Origin: SZUA-547 sp963669265 | GTDB lineage: Bacteria > Pseudomonadota > Alphaproteobacteria > Rhodobacterales > Rhodobacteraceae | Direction of reading: 5' to 3' | Assembly (NCBI GenBank): GCA_963669265.1 | Contig: OY769916.1 | Span: 434,001-498,000 of the forward strand | Length of the DNA stretch: 64,000 bases | Part shown: positions 27,486 through 35,364 of the stretch, in pieces | Position numbering within the stretch: position 1 is the first letter of the stretch | How the letters are laid out: every line of letters begins with the position of its first letter | Notes under the pieces: generated by a model | What the model saw: only the letters and a program-made list of their open reading frames with translations | Told to the model about the DNA's origin: nothing | The model's database searches: none | Position numbers and translations under genes: made by a program

Positions 27486-28727
27486 TCAAACGCCGTTGCG
27501 CAGCGAAACCTGAGTAACGTCTGTGGTCCCTGATCGGAAGCAGGCGGCGCAACTGACCAGATAGAAGTTCCACATTCGGTGGAACCGATCGTCAAATCCC
27601 AGCTCGGAAATCTCGCTCCATGCGCCGTTGAAGTTCCGCCGCCAATCTCGCAGCGTACGGGAATAGGACTGGCCGAATTCAATAGAATCGAGCCATTGCA
27701 GCCCCGCCGCTTCGACATTTGCTCTTAGCGCGCTCGGCGACGGCAAGACGCCGCCGGGAAAGATGTGTTTCTGCACAAAATCAACACCTTTGCGATAATC
27801 GCTGAACAGGTGGTCCGCGATGGTGATGATCTGCAGCGAGGCCTGCGCGCCGGGCTTCAATCGATCGCGAACGGTGTCGAAGAAGACCGGCCAGTATTGC
27901 TCTCCCACCGCTTCAAACATCTCGATCGACGCGACGCCGTCATATGCGCCGCGAACATCCCGGTAATCCCGCATCAATATCTCTGTCCGATCGGCCAATC
28001 CGCTGTCAAAAAGGCGCTTCTGCGCAAAATCATGCTGTTCGCGAGAAATCGTCACGCCCGTCACCTTCACGCCGCGCGCACCTGCGGCATATTCCGCGAA
28101 CCCTCCCCAGCCGCAGCCGATTTCAAGAACATGATCGCCCTCCGACACTCCCATTCGATCACAGATCGAAGCGTATTTCGCAATCTGAGCATCGGTGGCC
28201 TCCAGCGATGGATTCTCGTAGAGCGCGGAGGAATAGGTCATGCTCTCATCGAGCCATAAACCATAGAACTTGTTGCCGAGGTCGTAATGCGCGCTGATAT
28301 TGCGCTCGGACCCTGTCTTGGTGTTGCGGTTCATCCAGTGACGCGCGCGTTCGATCATCCGCGCTAATTTGGCGGCGGGAAAGCCGCGTCCGACGGTGTC
28401 GTTATTGATCAGAGCGACATCCAGCACGGCCTGCAAGTCCGGCGTATCCCACCAGCCGTCGACGAAAGCCTCGGCAAAGCCCAGATCGCCTTCACGAACC
28501 ATCCGCGCAAACAGCGCCGGATTGCGCACCCGGATGCGCGCCTTGGGCACGCCAGGCAGGTCCCTCGGCCCCTCGGCCCGGAACACGCGTCCATCCGGAA
28601 ACGCGAACTCCATCGTGCCCTGTTCAATATGAGAGATGGTCGCAAAGACCGAAGCGAACCAGAGGGGCAAATCGGGCTGCCCGCTCGTGCTCGTCAGAAC
28701 CATTTCGCGTTCAACTAAGTTCATCAT
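27486..28727 (-). CDS. cyclopropane-fatty-acyl-phospholipid synthase-like SAM methyltransferase
   Basis: Methylates or cyclopropanates double bonds of phospholipid acyl chains at the inner membrane using S-adenosylmethionine. The 413-aa protein has the SAM motif VLEIGCGWGGFAEYAA near 190-205, the preceding ENPSLEATDAQIAKY block, IEMFEAVGEQYW and the late KHIFPGGVLPS. The family includes both cyclopropane synthases and enzymes making methyl-branched unsaturated acids that are furan fatty acid precursors; sequence alone does not separate them. It is transcribed 10 nt after the DUF1365 gene. Confidence 0.85.
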   Translation of the reverse strand: MMNLVEREMVLTSTSGQPDLPLWFASVFATISHIEQGTMEFAFPDGRVFRAEGPRDLPGVPKARIRVRNPALFARMVREGDLGFAEAFVDGWWDTPDLQAVLDVALINNDTVGRGFPAAKLARMIERARHWMNRNTKTGSERNISAHYDLGNKFYGLWLDESMTYSSALYENPSLEATDAQIAKYASICDRMGVSEGDHVLEIGCGWGGFAEYAAGARGVKVTGVTISREQHDFAQKRLFDSGLADRTEILMRDYRDVRGAYDGVASIEMFEAVGEQYWPVFFDTVRDRLKPGAQASLQIITIADHLFSDYRKGVDFVQKHIFPGGVLPSPSALRANVEAAGLQWLDSIEFGQSYSRTLRDWRRNFNGAWSEISELGFDDRFHRMWNFYLVSCAACFRSGTTDVTQVSLRNGV

Positions 28728-28737
28728 TCTGGTTCAA

Positions 28738-29586
28738 CTAGGTCCCTTTTTGCCCTTGTGACCCTAAAATCACGAGGTTTTTTACGTTTTTGAACGACGC
28801 ATCGCCCCTCGCCGCTTCGGTTTTCGATTGGCCTGCGCCGGGGTAGCGACGGAACGGCGCGCCCTTCAGAAACAGGCGCGCGGCCTCCCAGTGGATGCCG
28901 GCGAACATTTTGCGGGTCATCATCAGATTGCGCGAGGCGAGATGCAGGACGGAGGCGTCGTTCAACGGCATGGCGCGGCCGTTCTGGGTGGCGATCAAAA
29001 GCTCCCCTTCCGCATCGCCCTGCCGGATGCGCATCGAGAGTTTCTCGCCCGGCGGCTGCAAGGTGAAACGATAGGTCTGCTCCATCGGAATGAAGGGAGA
29101 AACGAACATCTCCTTCACCTGCTTATGCCGCACCGCACCATCTGCCGAGGCGTCGGCCGGCAAGACATAGGCTTGCTGGTCTCCGAACGTGTTCTTCACC
29201 TGATAAATGACGCTCTGGAGCCGCCGGTGCCGATCGTAGCAAAAGTAGACCGAAAGCGGGTTGAACGCGTAACCCAACACGCGTGGTACGCTGAGAAGCA
29301 TGATCCTTTCGGGACGTGGCCGCCCGGCGCGCGCCAGCAAGTCCTCGACCCAGGGGCGCAAGGCTGAGCCGTCGCGCGGGCCGTGATCGGACCGCCGGAA
29401 CGAGAACAGGTTGAACTGGTCTATGGAGAAGAATTTCAAACCGTCGACGCCCGCCTCTAGCGCATCGATGTCCAGAAAGGACGTAAACACCCGATAGCGG
29501 AATTGATGCGCCTTCGGCCTGAGCCTCAGATGCATTACATGCCCGCTATATAGCCGGGGGCAGAACGGATCGTCGAACGCCGCCAC
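28738..29586 (-). CDS. DUF1365 family protein
   Basis: A 282-aa protein of the DUF1365 family, which occurs next to Cfa-like methyltransferases and flavin oxidases. The GTG start at 29586 is chosen: GGAG lies 7 nt upstream and the start comes 4 nt after the flavin-oxidase stop, while the longer open frame runs back into that gene. The conserved core is YSGHVMHLRLRPKAHQFRY, NLFSFRRSDHGP, YAFNPLSVYFCYD and KEMFVSPFIPMEQTY (pieces listed separately). The activity is unproven; a role in modifying membrane acyl chains is inferred from gene context. Confidence 0.85.
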   Translation of the reverse strand: MAAFDDPFCPRLYSGHVMHLRLRPKAHQFRYRVFTSFLDIDALEAGVDGLKFFSIDQFNLFSFRRSDHGPRDGSALRPWVEDLLARAGRPRPERIMLLSVPRVLGYAFNPLSVYFCYDRHRRLQSVIYQVKNTFGDQQAYVLPADASADGAVRHKQVKEMFVSPFIPMEQTYRFTLQPPGEKLSMRIRQGDAEGELLIATQNGRAMPLNDASVLHLASRNLMMTRKMFAGIHWEAARLFLKGAPFRRYPGAGQSKTEAARGDASFKNVKNLVILGSQGQKGT

Positions 29587-29590
29587 GTCG

Positions 29591-30907
29591 CTACTCCGCC
29601 GCTGCGGCGAAGGCGCCGCCAATCGGCTCGCCCAGATCGGCCGCCCATGCCGGCGCGGCGCCAAGCGCCGCCGCCACACGCAGACCCGCCTTCAGGCCAT
29701 CCTCATGGAAGCCGTATCCCAGCCAGGCGCCCGCATGCCAAACGCCACCCCTGCCCTGGATCACATCGAAAGCGGCCTGCGCGCTGAAGACGGCCTGATC
29801 AAATTGCGGATGCGCGTATTCGAAGCTTGCGAAGACCTTATCTGGATCGGGCTCAAAAGTCGGGTTTAGGCTGACGAATAAATCGCGCGCGGGATCAAGG
29901 CCTTGCAGGCGGTTCATCCAATAGCTCACCGCCGCCGGGCGGCCCGCATCCTGCTCGAAGCCTTGAGACATGAAATTCCAGCTGGACCAGACCTTGCGCC
30001 GCTTCGGCATCAGTGCCGGGTCGCGGTGCAGGACCGCCCTGTTGGGCGCATATTGAATGGCCGACAGCAAAGCGCGCTCGACCGCATCCGCGTCCGCCAG
30101 CATGGCGAGATTCTGATCGGAATGAGAGGCCAGTAAGACCTGATCGAACACCTCCGTCGCGCCATCCGCATAGGTCAACTCAGGCCGACCGCCCGCGCGG
30201 CTCACCTGCACCACCTCAAGCCCGGCGCGCGCGCGTGGCCCCAACAGCGCCAGCGCCCGTTGCACGTATTGGCGCGACCCGCCATCGACGGTCCGCCACT
30301 GCATCGCATCGCCCAACCCGGTCAGAAGATCATGGTTGCGGAAAAAGTTGACGAAACTCTCGGCCGGGAAGTCCTGCATTCTGTCCGACGGCGTCGACCA
30401 GATGGCGCCACCCATCGGCAGTATGAACCGCTCGCGGAAATACGGCCCAAAGCCGTTCTGTTCGATCCACTGGCCCAGCGACAGCCCCGCCAGCGCCCCC
30501 GCATCCATATCCGCAGGCGCCTTGCGGATGAAACGCATCATGTCGCGGAACGCTCGCAGAAAGCCGGGATTCAACAGATTGCGACGCTGCGCGAAGATTT
30601 TGTCGAGGTCATCGCACGCGTATTCGAACGTCCCGCCATCCAGCGAAAACCCGAAGGACATGTCCGACCACTTCGTCGGCGTGTTCAGATGCTCGAACAG
30701 ACCGCAGAGATTGGGATAGTTGCGCTGATTATAGACGATGAACCCGGTGTCTACGGCGATCTGCGCGCCGTCATAATCCACCTCCACCGTGTTTGCGTGA
30801 CCGCCAAACCGCGCGTCCTTCTCGATCAGGGTGACGTCGTGAGAGTCTGCCAGCGCCAACGCCGCGCCGATTCCGGAAATTCCCGCGCCTACAATTGCGA
30901 TTTTCAA
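29591..30907 (-). CDS. FAD-dependent amine-oxidase-like protein (fatty acid cluster)
   Basis: A 438-aa flavoprotein with an N-terminal FAD-binding motif (IVGAGISGIGAALAL) and KDARFGGHANTVEVDYDG, the hallmark of the NAD(P)/FAD protein that accompanies Cfa and DUF1365. The central PMGGAIWSTPSDRMQDFP and the C-terminal GVWHAGAWLGYGFHEDGL are typical of this subfamily. It probably acts on acyl chains, for example desaturation or oxidation of the methylated product. It starts 24 nt after the photolyase stop. Confidence 0.85.
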   Translation of the reverse strand: MKIAIVGAGISGIGAALALADSHDVTLIEKDARFGGHANTVEVDYDGAQIAVDTGFIVYNQRNYPNLCGLFEHLNTPTKWSDMSFGFSLDGGTFEYACDDLDKIFAQRRNLLNPGFLRAFRDMMRFIRKAPADMDAGALAGLSLGQWIEQNGFGPYFRERFILPMGGAIWSTPSDRMQDFPAESFVNFFRNHDLLTGLGDAMQWRTVDGGSRQYVQRALALLGPRARAGLEVVQVSRAGGRPELTYADGATEVFDQVLLASHSDQNLAMLADADAVERALLSAIQYAPNRAVLHRDPALMPKRRKVWSSWNFMSQGFEQDAGRPAAVSYWMNRLQGLDPARDLFVSLNPTFEPDPDKVFASFEYAHPQFDQAVFSAQAAFDVIQGRGGVWHAGAWLGYGFHEDGLKAGLRVAAALGAAPAWAADLGEPIGGAFAAAAE

Positions 30908-30931
30908 ATGCGTCGTCCTTCGTCATGGAGG

Positions 30932-32428
30932 TCACGCAACCGGAACGGTCGCGTCGTGATTTCTTTTTTCGTAGGCCGCTAGCGCCCGAATGCGACCCTC
31001 TTTGAGGTCTACGACTGACGCGGGATATGGATCACTATTCAGAAGCTTCCAGCTTTTTGGCGCCGCGTCAAAGTAAGAGAGCGCATTCTCATGCGCGGCC
31101 AGACCGCCAAGCTCGGCGACGAAGCGCGCGACATAGGCGCCATCGGGATCAAACCGCTTCGCCTGCGTCTCAGGATTGAAGATGCGGAAATAGGGCGCGG
31201 CGTCCGGGCCGCATCCCGCGACCCATTGCCAGCCCATCGCGTTCGAGGCCGGATCCCAGTCGATCAGGCATTCGCGAAACCACGCCTCGCCCACCCGCCA
31301 GTCGGTCAGAAGATGTTTGGTCAGGAAGCTGGCGACGATCATCCGCGCCCGATTGTGCATGGTTCCGGTGACAAACATTTCGCGCATCGCGGCGTCGACG
31401 ACAGGCACGCCTGTCATCCCGCGCCGCCAGCGCTCCGCATCCGGGTTGTCGCCCCGCCACGGAAACGCGTTCCACGTCTCGCGCCAGTTCTTCGTCGCGA
31501 TATGGGGCGTGTAAAACAACAGGTGATAGGCGAACTCACGCCATGCCAATTCCTGAAGAAACCGTTCGGCGCCGGCTGCGTCGCCGTCTTCGAACCGGAG
31601 CCGGTCCAAGGCGTGCAGACCGGCGGCCCATGCGGAGCGGGGCGAGATCTCGCCCACCGCCAGATGTTCCGACAGGCGCGATGTCGCGGGGGCGGCGAGC
31701 ATGTCGCGATCACGGGCGTAGCCAGAAACGCGCTCTTCAATGAATTGAGTCAGCCGGTTCTGCGCCGCTTGCTCGCCGATCCTTGCGTGACGCGCCACCA
31801 CCGCGCCGCCGCGTTGCATCGCCGCCTCCATGCCCCAGGCCATGAGGTCATCCGAGGGCGGCCAATTATCCGGCGCGGGAACTCGGGCGGGCGCTGGCGA
31901 GGGAGCGGCGACATCCCTGCCCCGCACCGCCTTCCAGAATGGCGTGAACACTTTGAAGAAACCGCCCGCCTTGGTCTGAACCTCCCACGGTTCAAACAAC
32001 AAAGACGCGTTGTGGCTGCGCGCCTCGACGCCGAGATCGGTCAGCATCGCCTTGACAGCCGTATCCCGGGCGATGGACCCGGGATCATAGCGCCGGTTCC
32101 AAAACACAGACCCGGCGCCGGTCTCGGCTATGAGCTTTCGCAACGCCCCTTCGGCGTCGCCCCGCCGCAGGATCAGCCGAGCGCCAATTTCCTCCATCCG
32201 CCGCGCCAGATCGCCGAGTGATCGCGACAACCGCCAGGCGGGCGCCGCGCCCATCTCCCACTCTTCCTCCGGGTCCAGAATAAAGACGGGGATTACCGGC
32301 GCGCCGCTCTCCACCGCCGCAGAAAGCGCCGGATTATCGGTCAGACGCAGGTCTCTGCGGAGCCACACGAGGGCCGGCGCAGGGCCGCGCCTTTCCAGGC
32401 CGTACTCAAGGTTGTGATGCGAAGTCAT
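30932..32428 (-). CDS. phrA: class I CPD photolyase / cryptochrome family
   Basis: Light-driven FAD enzyme repairing cyclobutane pyrimidine dimers. The 498-aa protein has the N-terminal antenna domain (VWLRRDLRLTDNPALSAA, NRRYDPG) and a helical FAD domain (YARDRDMLA, LAWREFAYHLLFY, then RECLIDWDPASNAMGWQWVAG). The W residues of the electron-transfer chain lie in the C-terminal domain. It is the first gene of the photolyase, flavin-oxidase, DUF1365 and Cfa operon. The promoter element lies so close to the ATG that the transcript is probably leaderless; an internal GTG (VWLRRD) is the alternative start. Confidence 0.9.
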   Translation of the reverse strand: MTSHHNLEYGLERRGPAPALVWLRRDLRLTDNPALSAAVESGAPVIPVFILDPEEEWEMGAAPAWRLSRSLGDLARRMEEIGARLILRRGDAEGALRKLIAETGAGSVFWNRRYDPGSIARDTAVKAMLTDLGVEARSHNASLLFEPWEVQTKAGGFFKVFTPFWKAVRGRDVAAPSPAPARVPAPDNWPPSDDLMAWGMEAAMQRGGAVVARHARIGEQAAQNRLTQFIEERVSGYARDRDMLAAPATSRLSEHLAVGEISPRSAWAAGLHALDRLRFEDGDAAGAERFLQELAWREFAYHLLFYTPHIATKNWRETWNAFPWRGDNPDAERWRRGMTGVPVVDAAMREMFVTGTMHNRARMIVASFLTKHLLTDWRVGEAWFRECLIDWDPASNAMGWQWVAGCGPDAAPYFRIFNPETQAKRFDPDGAYVARFVAELGGLAAHENALSYFDAAPKSWKLLNSDPYPASVVDLKEGRIRALAAYEKRNHDATVPVA

Positions 32429-32434
32429 TGCCGA

Positions 32435-32464
32435 ACAATACGAATTTGCGCTATTCTTGGATCA
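32435..32464 (-). promoter_or_regulatory. sigma-E (ECF11)-type promoter of the photolyase operon
   Basis: On the minus strand TGATCC (32464-32459), an 18-nt spacer and TATTGT (32440-32435). The -10 ends 6 nt before the photolyase ATG at 32428, the same layout as at chrR. R. sphaeroides phrA is a known member of the RpoE regulon. Confidence 0.75.
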
Positions 32465-32550
32465 CCGCGACGCTTTGATGAGCGCCGAAACATGCGCGCA
32501 ACGGGCGTAAGCGCAATTGACCGAAAGGAGACCACACCAAGGAGAAGAGT

Positions 32551-32829
32551 ATGCGTTCCCGCGCAGATGCGGACTTTATCAAGCAATTAGAGGGCTGTTC
32601 GCTGGCGACGGCGGAGATCCTCTATCACATGCCGGATCACAAGAATCTGCTGCAGACCTATGTCTGGCAAGATTATGATTTGGCGCCCAAATTCCCGAAA
32701 TTGAAATCCTTCCTCGACTTCTGGATGCGAGAGCTTGACGGCCCGCTGCACTCGGTGCGGGTGTGTCATGCGCAGCTTTTGCGGCCGGTGGAGTTGAGCT
32801 ATCGCGACCACGAATTGACGATACACTAG
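32551..32829 (+). CDS. usg: usg family protein
   Basis: A 92-aa protein of the usg family, named from the Caulobacter trp region and of unknown biochemical function. Conserved blocks are LATAEILYHMPDH, LLQTYVWQDYDLAPKFP and HSVRVCHAQLLRP. GGAGAAG lies just upstream of the ATG. It is divergent from the photolyase operon and no trp gene is adjacent. Confidence 0.85.
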   Translation: MRSRADADFIKQLEGCSLATAEILYHMPDHKNLLQTYVWQDYDLAPKFPKLKSFLDFWMRELDGPLHSVRVCHAQLLRPVELSYRDHELTIH

Positions 32830-32924
32830 CCCTGCGCACAACCACGCGCCTCGCGTTTACCGCGCGCTAACGCCACCTGCCCCATTCTGCCGCCATCAAG
32901 GGGATGGGCAAGGGAACGGCGCGG

Positions 32925-33803
32925 ATGAGCAAGAAAGATGCGGTGAAGCCGCCGGATTCGGCGCTGGAGGCGAAGATCGGCCCGCATGAGGCGTTGTCGA
33001 CCGCCGTATTCGCGATCTCGCTGCCCGTGGCCGCATATGTGGAGGCGGCCTATCTCGGCTCGGCGCCTACTGGCGTCTCCGGCGCGCTGCTGATCGGCGC
33101 CGCCACCGCGTTGTCCGGGGTCTATGTCTACGGACGCATCGCCAGCATGACCCGCGAGATGGAGGAAGCGACGGCCGCCGTGCTTCGCCTTCCTCGTATC
33201 GGCGACAAGACCCCCGCACCGGACCGGCGGGGCTGGGTCTCTAAAAGCGAGCCGGGGCTCACCCTGTCCGCCGCGATCACCACATCCGCTTTCCAGATCG
33301 AGAAACGCATCGACTCGCTGGAGGCCCGCACGTCCCGCGACATCGAAACCGGCCTTCTGAACGCGGACGGTCTGCGAGAGGAGATCGCGGTCGAGATCAA
33401 CCGCGCCCGCCGCGGCGGTTTTCCAATCACGTTGGGTCTGATCGATATCGACAATTTCGACCGCTATGTCAGCGAACGCGGCTCGATCGCCGCTGGCGCG
33501 GCGGTGAACACCGCCGCCCGCATCATCGGCGAAAAACTGCGGAACTATGACCGGATCGCGCGGCGCGACGCCTCCAGCTTTTTACTGCTGATGCCGGGCG
33601 CCGGTCCTGATACGGCGATGGAGGCGCTGCGCCGGGTGCGCGACGAGATCGAGCGCGCCCTCGGCCTGCCTGACGGCGTCAGCGCCGGTTTGGCGCTGCT
33701 GGAACGATCTGACACCGACGCGGGTCCGATCCTGAGCCGGGCAGATCAGCGACTAAAGCAGTTGCGGATCAGCGGCGGCGCCCGGTCGGTCGAAGCGGCC
33801 TGA
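32925..33803 (+). CDS. membrane protein with a degenerate GGDEF domain
   Basis: A 292-aa protein with two N-terminal hydrophobic helices (about 20-70) and a C-terminal GGDEF-fold domain: RDIETGLLNADGL, DIDNFDRY, then RRDASSF where active cyclases have RxGGDEF. Loss of the signature GGDEF makes cyclic-di-GMP synthesis unlikely. It may bind nucleotide or act by protein contact. The ATG at 32925 is preferred because AAGGGA lies 9 nt upstream, whereas for the earlier ATG at 32904 the Shine-Dalgarno is too close. Confidence 0.75.
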   Translation: MSKKDAVKPPDSALEAKIGPHEALSTAVFAISLPVAAYVEAAYLGSAPTGVSGALLIGAATALSGVYVYGRIASMTREMEEATAAVLRLPRIGDKTPAPDRRGWVSKSEPGLTLSAAITTSAFQIEKRIDSLEARTSRDIETGLLNADGLREEIAVEINRARRGGFPITLGLIDIDNFDRYVSERGSIAAGAAVNTAARIIGEKLRNYDRIARRDASSFLLLMPGAGPDTAMEALRRVRDEIERALGLPDGVSAGLALLERSDTDAGPILSRADQRLKQLRISGGARSVEAA

Positions 33804-33848
33804 CGGTTTGGACAATCCGAAGCCAATCTGGTCCCCATGTCGCAGCCG

Positions 33849-34559
33849 TTAGAACCTGCGCGGCGTCAGACCCGTCTGGAACCAGGTGACGAAGCTGTGC
33901 ATGGAGAACACCGGAACGCCCAGCGCGTCGCGGATATCCGCCCCGTAAGGCGTCATATTCGTGCATTCCAGCACCACCGCGCCGATATCGGGATTGGCCT
34001 CTATCAACGCGCGGGCGGCTTCGACATTGTCCGCGCGGGCGGCCTCCACATCCATTTCCGGCTCGTCGTTCAGGATCACGCGAGTGAACTCCCGCCCGCC
34101 TTCCGTGCCTTGGATCGGCGTGTCGGCCGGCACATGCGCCATCTCCAGATGCCTCGGCGTCAGAGACTCGGCTGAGATTGTCAGCACGCCGGCGCGCTTG
34201 CCTGGCGGCAACAGTCGATTGACCGCCTCCACCTGCATCAAGGAAGACGCCGCCACTGGCACGCCGACCTCGCGGGCGAGATCCCGCTGAAACAGCGAGA
34301 GGAACCCGCAATTGGTGGTGATCCCGTCGACCCCGTCGGCGACAAGCTCTTGCGCGGCGGCGATGAACGCGGGCTGCAATCCGGCGGCGCCGTTCCGGAT
34401 GACCTGCTCCGGCGAGGCGGAGCGCACAATTTTGTAATGCACAGGGAACGGCCAACTGAGCGCGTTGCCCATATCGCCCGGAATGCGGGGGAACCGGGCC
34501 TCAAGCATCAGCACGCCGACCGAGGCGCCATAAAGCGACTTCCCACCTTTCGCCTTCAC
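33849..34559 (-). CDS. Asp/Glu/hydantoin racemase superfamily protein
   Basis: A 236-aa protein of the racemase/maleate isomerase fold with two Cys motifs, TTNCGFLSLF and LECTNMTPYG, that fit the two-base mechanism. The GTG at 34559 is chosen because GGAGG lies 9 nt upstream. The alternative ATG at 34568 has the ribosome site directly abutting it and overlaps the GntR stop. It is downstream of the GntR gene in the same direction and could be coregulated with the TPP enzyme opposite. The substrate is unknown. Confidence 0.75.
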   Translation of the reverse strand: MKAKGGKSLYGASVGVLMLEARFPRIPGDMGNALSWPFPVHYKIVRSASPEQVIRNGAAGLQPAFIAAAQELVADGVDGITTNCGFLSLFQRDLAREVGVPVAASSLMQVEAVNRLLPPGKRAGVLTISAESLTPRHLEMAHVPADTPIQGTEGGREFTRVILNDEPEMDVEAARADNVEAARALIEANPDIGAVVLECTNMTPYGADIRDALGVPVFSMHSFVTWFQTGLTPRRF

Positions 34560-34560
34560 G

Positions 34561-35256
34561 TCACGCATCCTCCAGCACCCTGCCCGCCAACGCCGCCGAT
34601 CCCTCCATGTAGATGTTGGAGATCCCCTCTCGCACCGCATCCACCACCTGATCCATGCGCCGCTCGATATGCTGCGCCATCACGGCGGCGGCTTCCGCCT
34701 CGTCCCGGGCCAGAAGCGCTTCGATGACGCGTTGGTGCTCGCCCTTAGTAGCGCGAACGCGCGCCACCATGTCGACCCAGCGAATAAACCGGATACGTTC
34801 ATTCACCGCCGTTAGTTGATCCACCAAAGCGGCGTTGCCGGTCATCCGGGCAATGTCGATATGAAAACGCTCGTCCTCGGCGGTCGCTTCGCCGACAGTC
34901 AGACCCGGTCGCGCGCCGTCCACCCGATAGTGAGAGGCCTTCAGCGCCGCCAGGTCGTCATCGGACGCCCGCTCGCAAGCGGCGCGCACCGCACCCACTT
35001 CAAGAATGCGCCGCAACTCATAGAGATCAAAGATCGCCTGCGCATCGAGGCCTCTGCAAAAAAACCCGGCGCCCGAGCGGAAATCCATCAAACGCTCCGC
35101 CACCAGGCGATTCAACGCCTCCCGCAGCGGTGTTCGACTGACGCCCAGATCCCGCGCCAGCGCGCCCTCATTCACCCGGTCGCCGGGACGGAACGCGAAA
35201 GCGACCGACATCTCTTTCAGAGCGCGATAGATATCCTCGACCCGGCCCTCGGCCAT
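34561..35256 (-). CDS. GntR family regulator, FCD (FadR-like) type
   Basis: A 231-aa repressor-type protein with an N-terminal winged helix (EGALARDLGVSRTPLREALNRL) and a C-terminal FCD ligand domain (DLYELRRILEVGAVR, EDERFHIDIARMTGN, then GEHQRVIEALLARD). The start at 35256 has AAGG and GGAG upstream; the longer open frame runs into the divergent gene. Palindromes of FCD-GntR operator type lie in the intergenic region. Confidence 0.85.
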   Translation of the reverse strand: MAEGRVEDIYRALKEMSVAFAFRPGDRVNEGALARDLGVSRTPLREALNRLVAERLMDFRSGAGFFCRGLDAQAIFDLYELRRILEVGAVRAACERASDDDLAALKASHYRVDGARPGLTVGEATAEDERFHIDIARMTGNAALVDQLTAVNERIRFIRWVDMVARVRATKGEHQRVIEALLARDEAEAAAVMAQHIERRMDQVVDAVREGISNIYMEGSAALAGRVLEDA

Positions 35257-35319
35257 TTCAACCTTCTCCCAAAAACTCGGCTGAAAGCACATTGACATGG
35301 ACGGCGACGCAGAGGCAAG

Positions 35320-35337
35320 ATACAGATCTGTATACAG
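35320..35337. promoter_or_regulatory. overlapping palindromes, likely GntR/FCD operator
   Basis: ATACAGATCTGTAT (35320-35333) is a perfect 14-bp palindrome overlapping CTGTATACAG (35328-35337), another perfect palindrome. Both lie between the GntR start and the TPP-enzyme ATG at 35365. The TGTATACA core resembles operators of FCD-type GntR proteins. Confidence 0.6.
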
Positions 35338-35364
35338 CTTTGCACACAAATATGCGAGACAGCG

